From Noviherbaspirillum galbum (GTDB lineage Bacteria > Pseudomonadota > Gammaproteobacteria > Burkholderiales > Burkholderiaceae_D): a stretch of 64,000 bases of DNA. How positions within the stretch are numbered: position 1 is the first letter of the stretch; the number at the start of each line of letters is the position of its first letter. Under the pieces are notes generated by a model that worked only from the letters and a program-made list of their open reading frames with translations, ran no database searches and was not told the origin of the DNA. Of this stretch, positions 62,989 through 64,000 are shown piece after piece. The position numbers and the translations under genes were made by a program. The DNA lies in the NCBI RefSeq assembly GCF_010974945.1, contig NZ_JAAIVB010000034.1:36700-100699 (forward strand), written 5' to 3'.

Positions 62989-64000
62989 CTACAGCAGCGT
63001 CTTGCGCATGTCGCCCAGCACCTCGGCGAGATAGGCGGCGAAACGCGCGCCCATCGCGCCGTCGACCACGCGGTGGTCATAGGACAGCGACAGCGGCAGC
63101 ATCAGGCGCGGGGCGAACTGCTTGCCGTCCCACACCGGCTTGATCGACGACTTCGACAAGCCGAGGATCGCCACTTCCGGCGCGTTGATGATGGGCGTGA
63201 ATGCCGTGCCGCCGATGCCGCCGAGCGACGAGATGGTGAAGCTCGCGCCCTGCATGTCGGCGGGCTTGAGCTTGCCGTCGCGCGCCTGCGCCGACAGGTC
63301 GGTCATTTCCTTGGCGATCTGCGACACGCTCTTGGCATCGACGTTCTTGATCACCGGCACCACGAGGCCGTTCGGCGTGTCGGCGGCGAAGCCGATGTTG
63401 TAGAACTTCTTGAGAATGAGGTTCTCGCCCTTCTCGTCGAGCGAGGCGTTGAAGATGGGGAATTTCTTCAGTGCCGCCACGCTGGCCTTGATGACGAAGG
63501 CCAGCATCGTGAACTTCACGCCGGACTTGGCGAAGGCATCGTTGGAGTCCTTGCGGAACTGCTCGAGCTCGGTCACGTCCGCTTCATCGAATTGCGTGAC
63601 GTGGGGAATCATGACCCAGTTGCGGTGCAGGTTCGGGCCGCTGATCTTCTTGATGCGCGACAGCGGCTGCAGCTCGGTCTCGCCGAACTTGGAGAAGTCG
63701 AGCGACGGCCATGGCAGCAGGTCCAGACCGCCGCCGCCCTTGGCAGCCGGCGCGGCGGCGGCCGGCGAAGCGGCCGCGCCGGACATGACCGATTTCACGA
63801 AGCCTTGCACGTCGGTGTGCAGGATGCGGCCTTTCGGACCGGACCCGCTCAGGCGTCCGAGATCCACGCCGAGCTCGCGCGCGAACTTACGCACCGAGGG
63901 CGAGGCATGCGCCTTGGCGCTCATGGCGGGAGCGGGCTCGAGCGCGGCGGTGGGCGACGGCTTCGGCGCGGGAGCGGCCGCCGCCGGGGCGGACGAGGTC
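62989..64000 (-). CDS. aceF: Dihydrolipoyllysine acetyltransferase of pyruvate dehydrogenase (E2), 5' part cut off
   Basis: The C-terminal 312 residues and about 25 more linker residues to the window edge are visible; the lipoyl domains lie outside. The peripheral-subunit-binding domain is AHASPSVRKFARELGVDLGRLSGSGPKGRILHTDVQGFV. The catalytic core shows LSRIKKISGPNLHRNWVMIPHVTQFDEADVTELE and the active-site motif SYDHRVVDGAMGARFAAYL near the C-terminus, with His and Asp. The upstream linker is Ala/Pro-rich and in frame. A Met at 63924 (MSAKAHAS) is internal. It heads the run aceF, BPH, lpdA; aceE is expected further upstream. Confidence 0.95.
   Translation of the reverse strand, partial: TSSAPAAAAPAPKPSPTAALEPAPAMSAKAHASPSVRKFARELGVDLGRLSGSGPKGRILHTDVQGFVKSVMSGAAASPAAAAPAAKGGGGLDLLPWPSLDFSKFGETELQPLSRIKKISGPNLHRNWVMIPHVTQFDEADVTELEQFRKDSNDAFAKSGVKFTMLAFVIKASVAALKKFPIFNASLDEKGENLILKKFYNIGFAADTPNGLVVPVIKNVDAKSVSQIAKEMTDLSAQARDGKLKPADMQGASFTISSLGGIGGTAFTPIINAPEVAILGLSKSSIKPVWDGKQFAPRLMLPLSLSYDHRVVDGAMGARFAAYLAEVLGDMRKTLL

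Overview
The window looks like a high-GC betaproteobacterial chromosome, most probably Burkholderiales and close to Oxalobacteraceae (Herbaspirillum/Noviherbaspirillum-like). Pointers are polyhydroxyalkanoate (PHA) genes, a DUF1841 gene, an rsxB-nth pair, a MoxR/VWA pair with a DxGGT-type MIDAS, a betaproteobacterial proteasome homologue beside pyruvate dehydrogenase genes, and a DUF2946/TonB-receptor pair. This placement rests on remembered family distribution, not on a search.

Layout. 0-5.5 kb: PHA granule protein (cut by the window edge), D-glycerate dehydrogenase and Na+/H+ antiporter in one operon; orphan lutC; then 7Fe ferredoxin and its NADP reductase. 6-10 kb: intracellular PHA depolymerase, rsxB-nth, DUF1841 and two small cytochromes c. 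10-20 kb: a SpecificRecomb-family membrane protein, MoxR ATPase/GNAT/VWA, then parE-parC. 20-29 kb: an accessory region of four unrecognised soluble proteins with Ser/Thr/Pro/Gly-rich N-termini, interleaved with a phosphoethanolamine transferase, a YiaA/exported protein/DUF2145 operon and a periplasmic binding protein. 29-44 kb: amino-acid and lipid metabolism genes with two local regulators (MocR, TetR), htpG, a putative deoxyinosine glycosylase, a spermidine synthase-like protein, a solitary GspE-type ATPase and a lipoprotein hydrolase. 44-50 kb: tRNA-Lys(CTT), a sigma54-driven PEP-CTERM gene, a TupA-like protein, a GFA protein and a TonB receptor behind a DUF2946 (CruR-like) ORF. 50-55.5 kb: a (Thr-Gly)n lipoprotein and the copper genes copZ, cueR and copA. 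55.5-64 kb: a divergent oxidoreductase pair, an ArgD-type aminotransferase behind a probable Arg-rich leader peptide/attenuator, a repeat-dense 1-kb gap, and lpdA, a proteasome homologue and aceF (cut by the window edge).

The strongest unexplained signal is a shared promoter architecture upstream of the four unrecognised proteins at 20.9-21.6, 25.6-26.8, 27.0-27.8 and 28.1-28.6 kb: TTAG-N6/7-TAAT, then exactly 28 bp, then TANNNT. No -35 box is evident. Together with the N-termini this suggests one activator-controlled regulon of candidate secreted effectors. Other points: an arginine-type attenuator before argD, a CruR-like copper uORF, a CopA whose first metal-binding motif is WxxC, two near-identical CueR promoters, a tandem TetR operator, and three families of intergenic repeats including a cassette of about 836 bp bounded by inverted repeats of about 120 bp.
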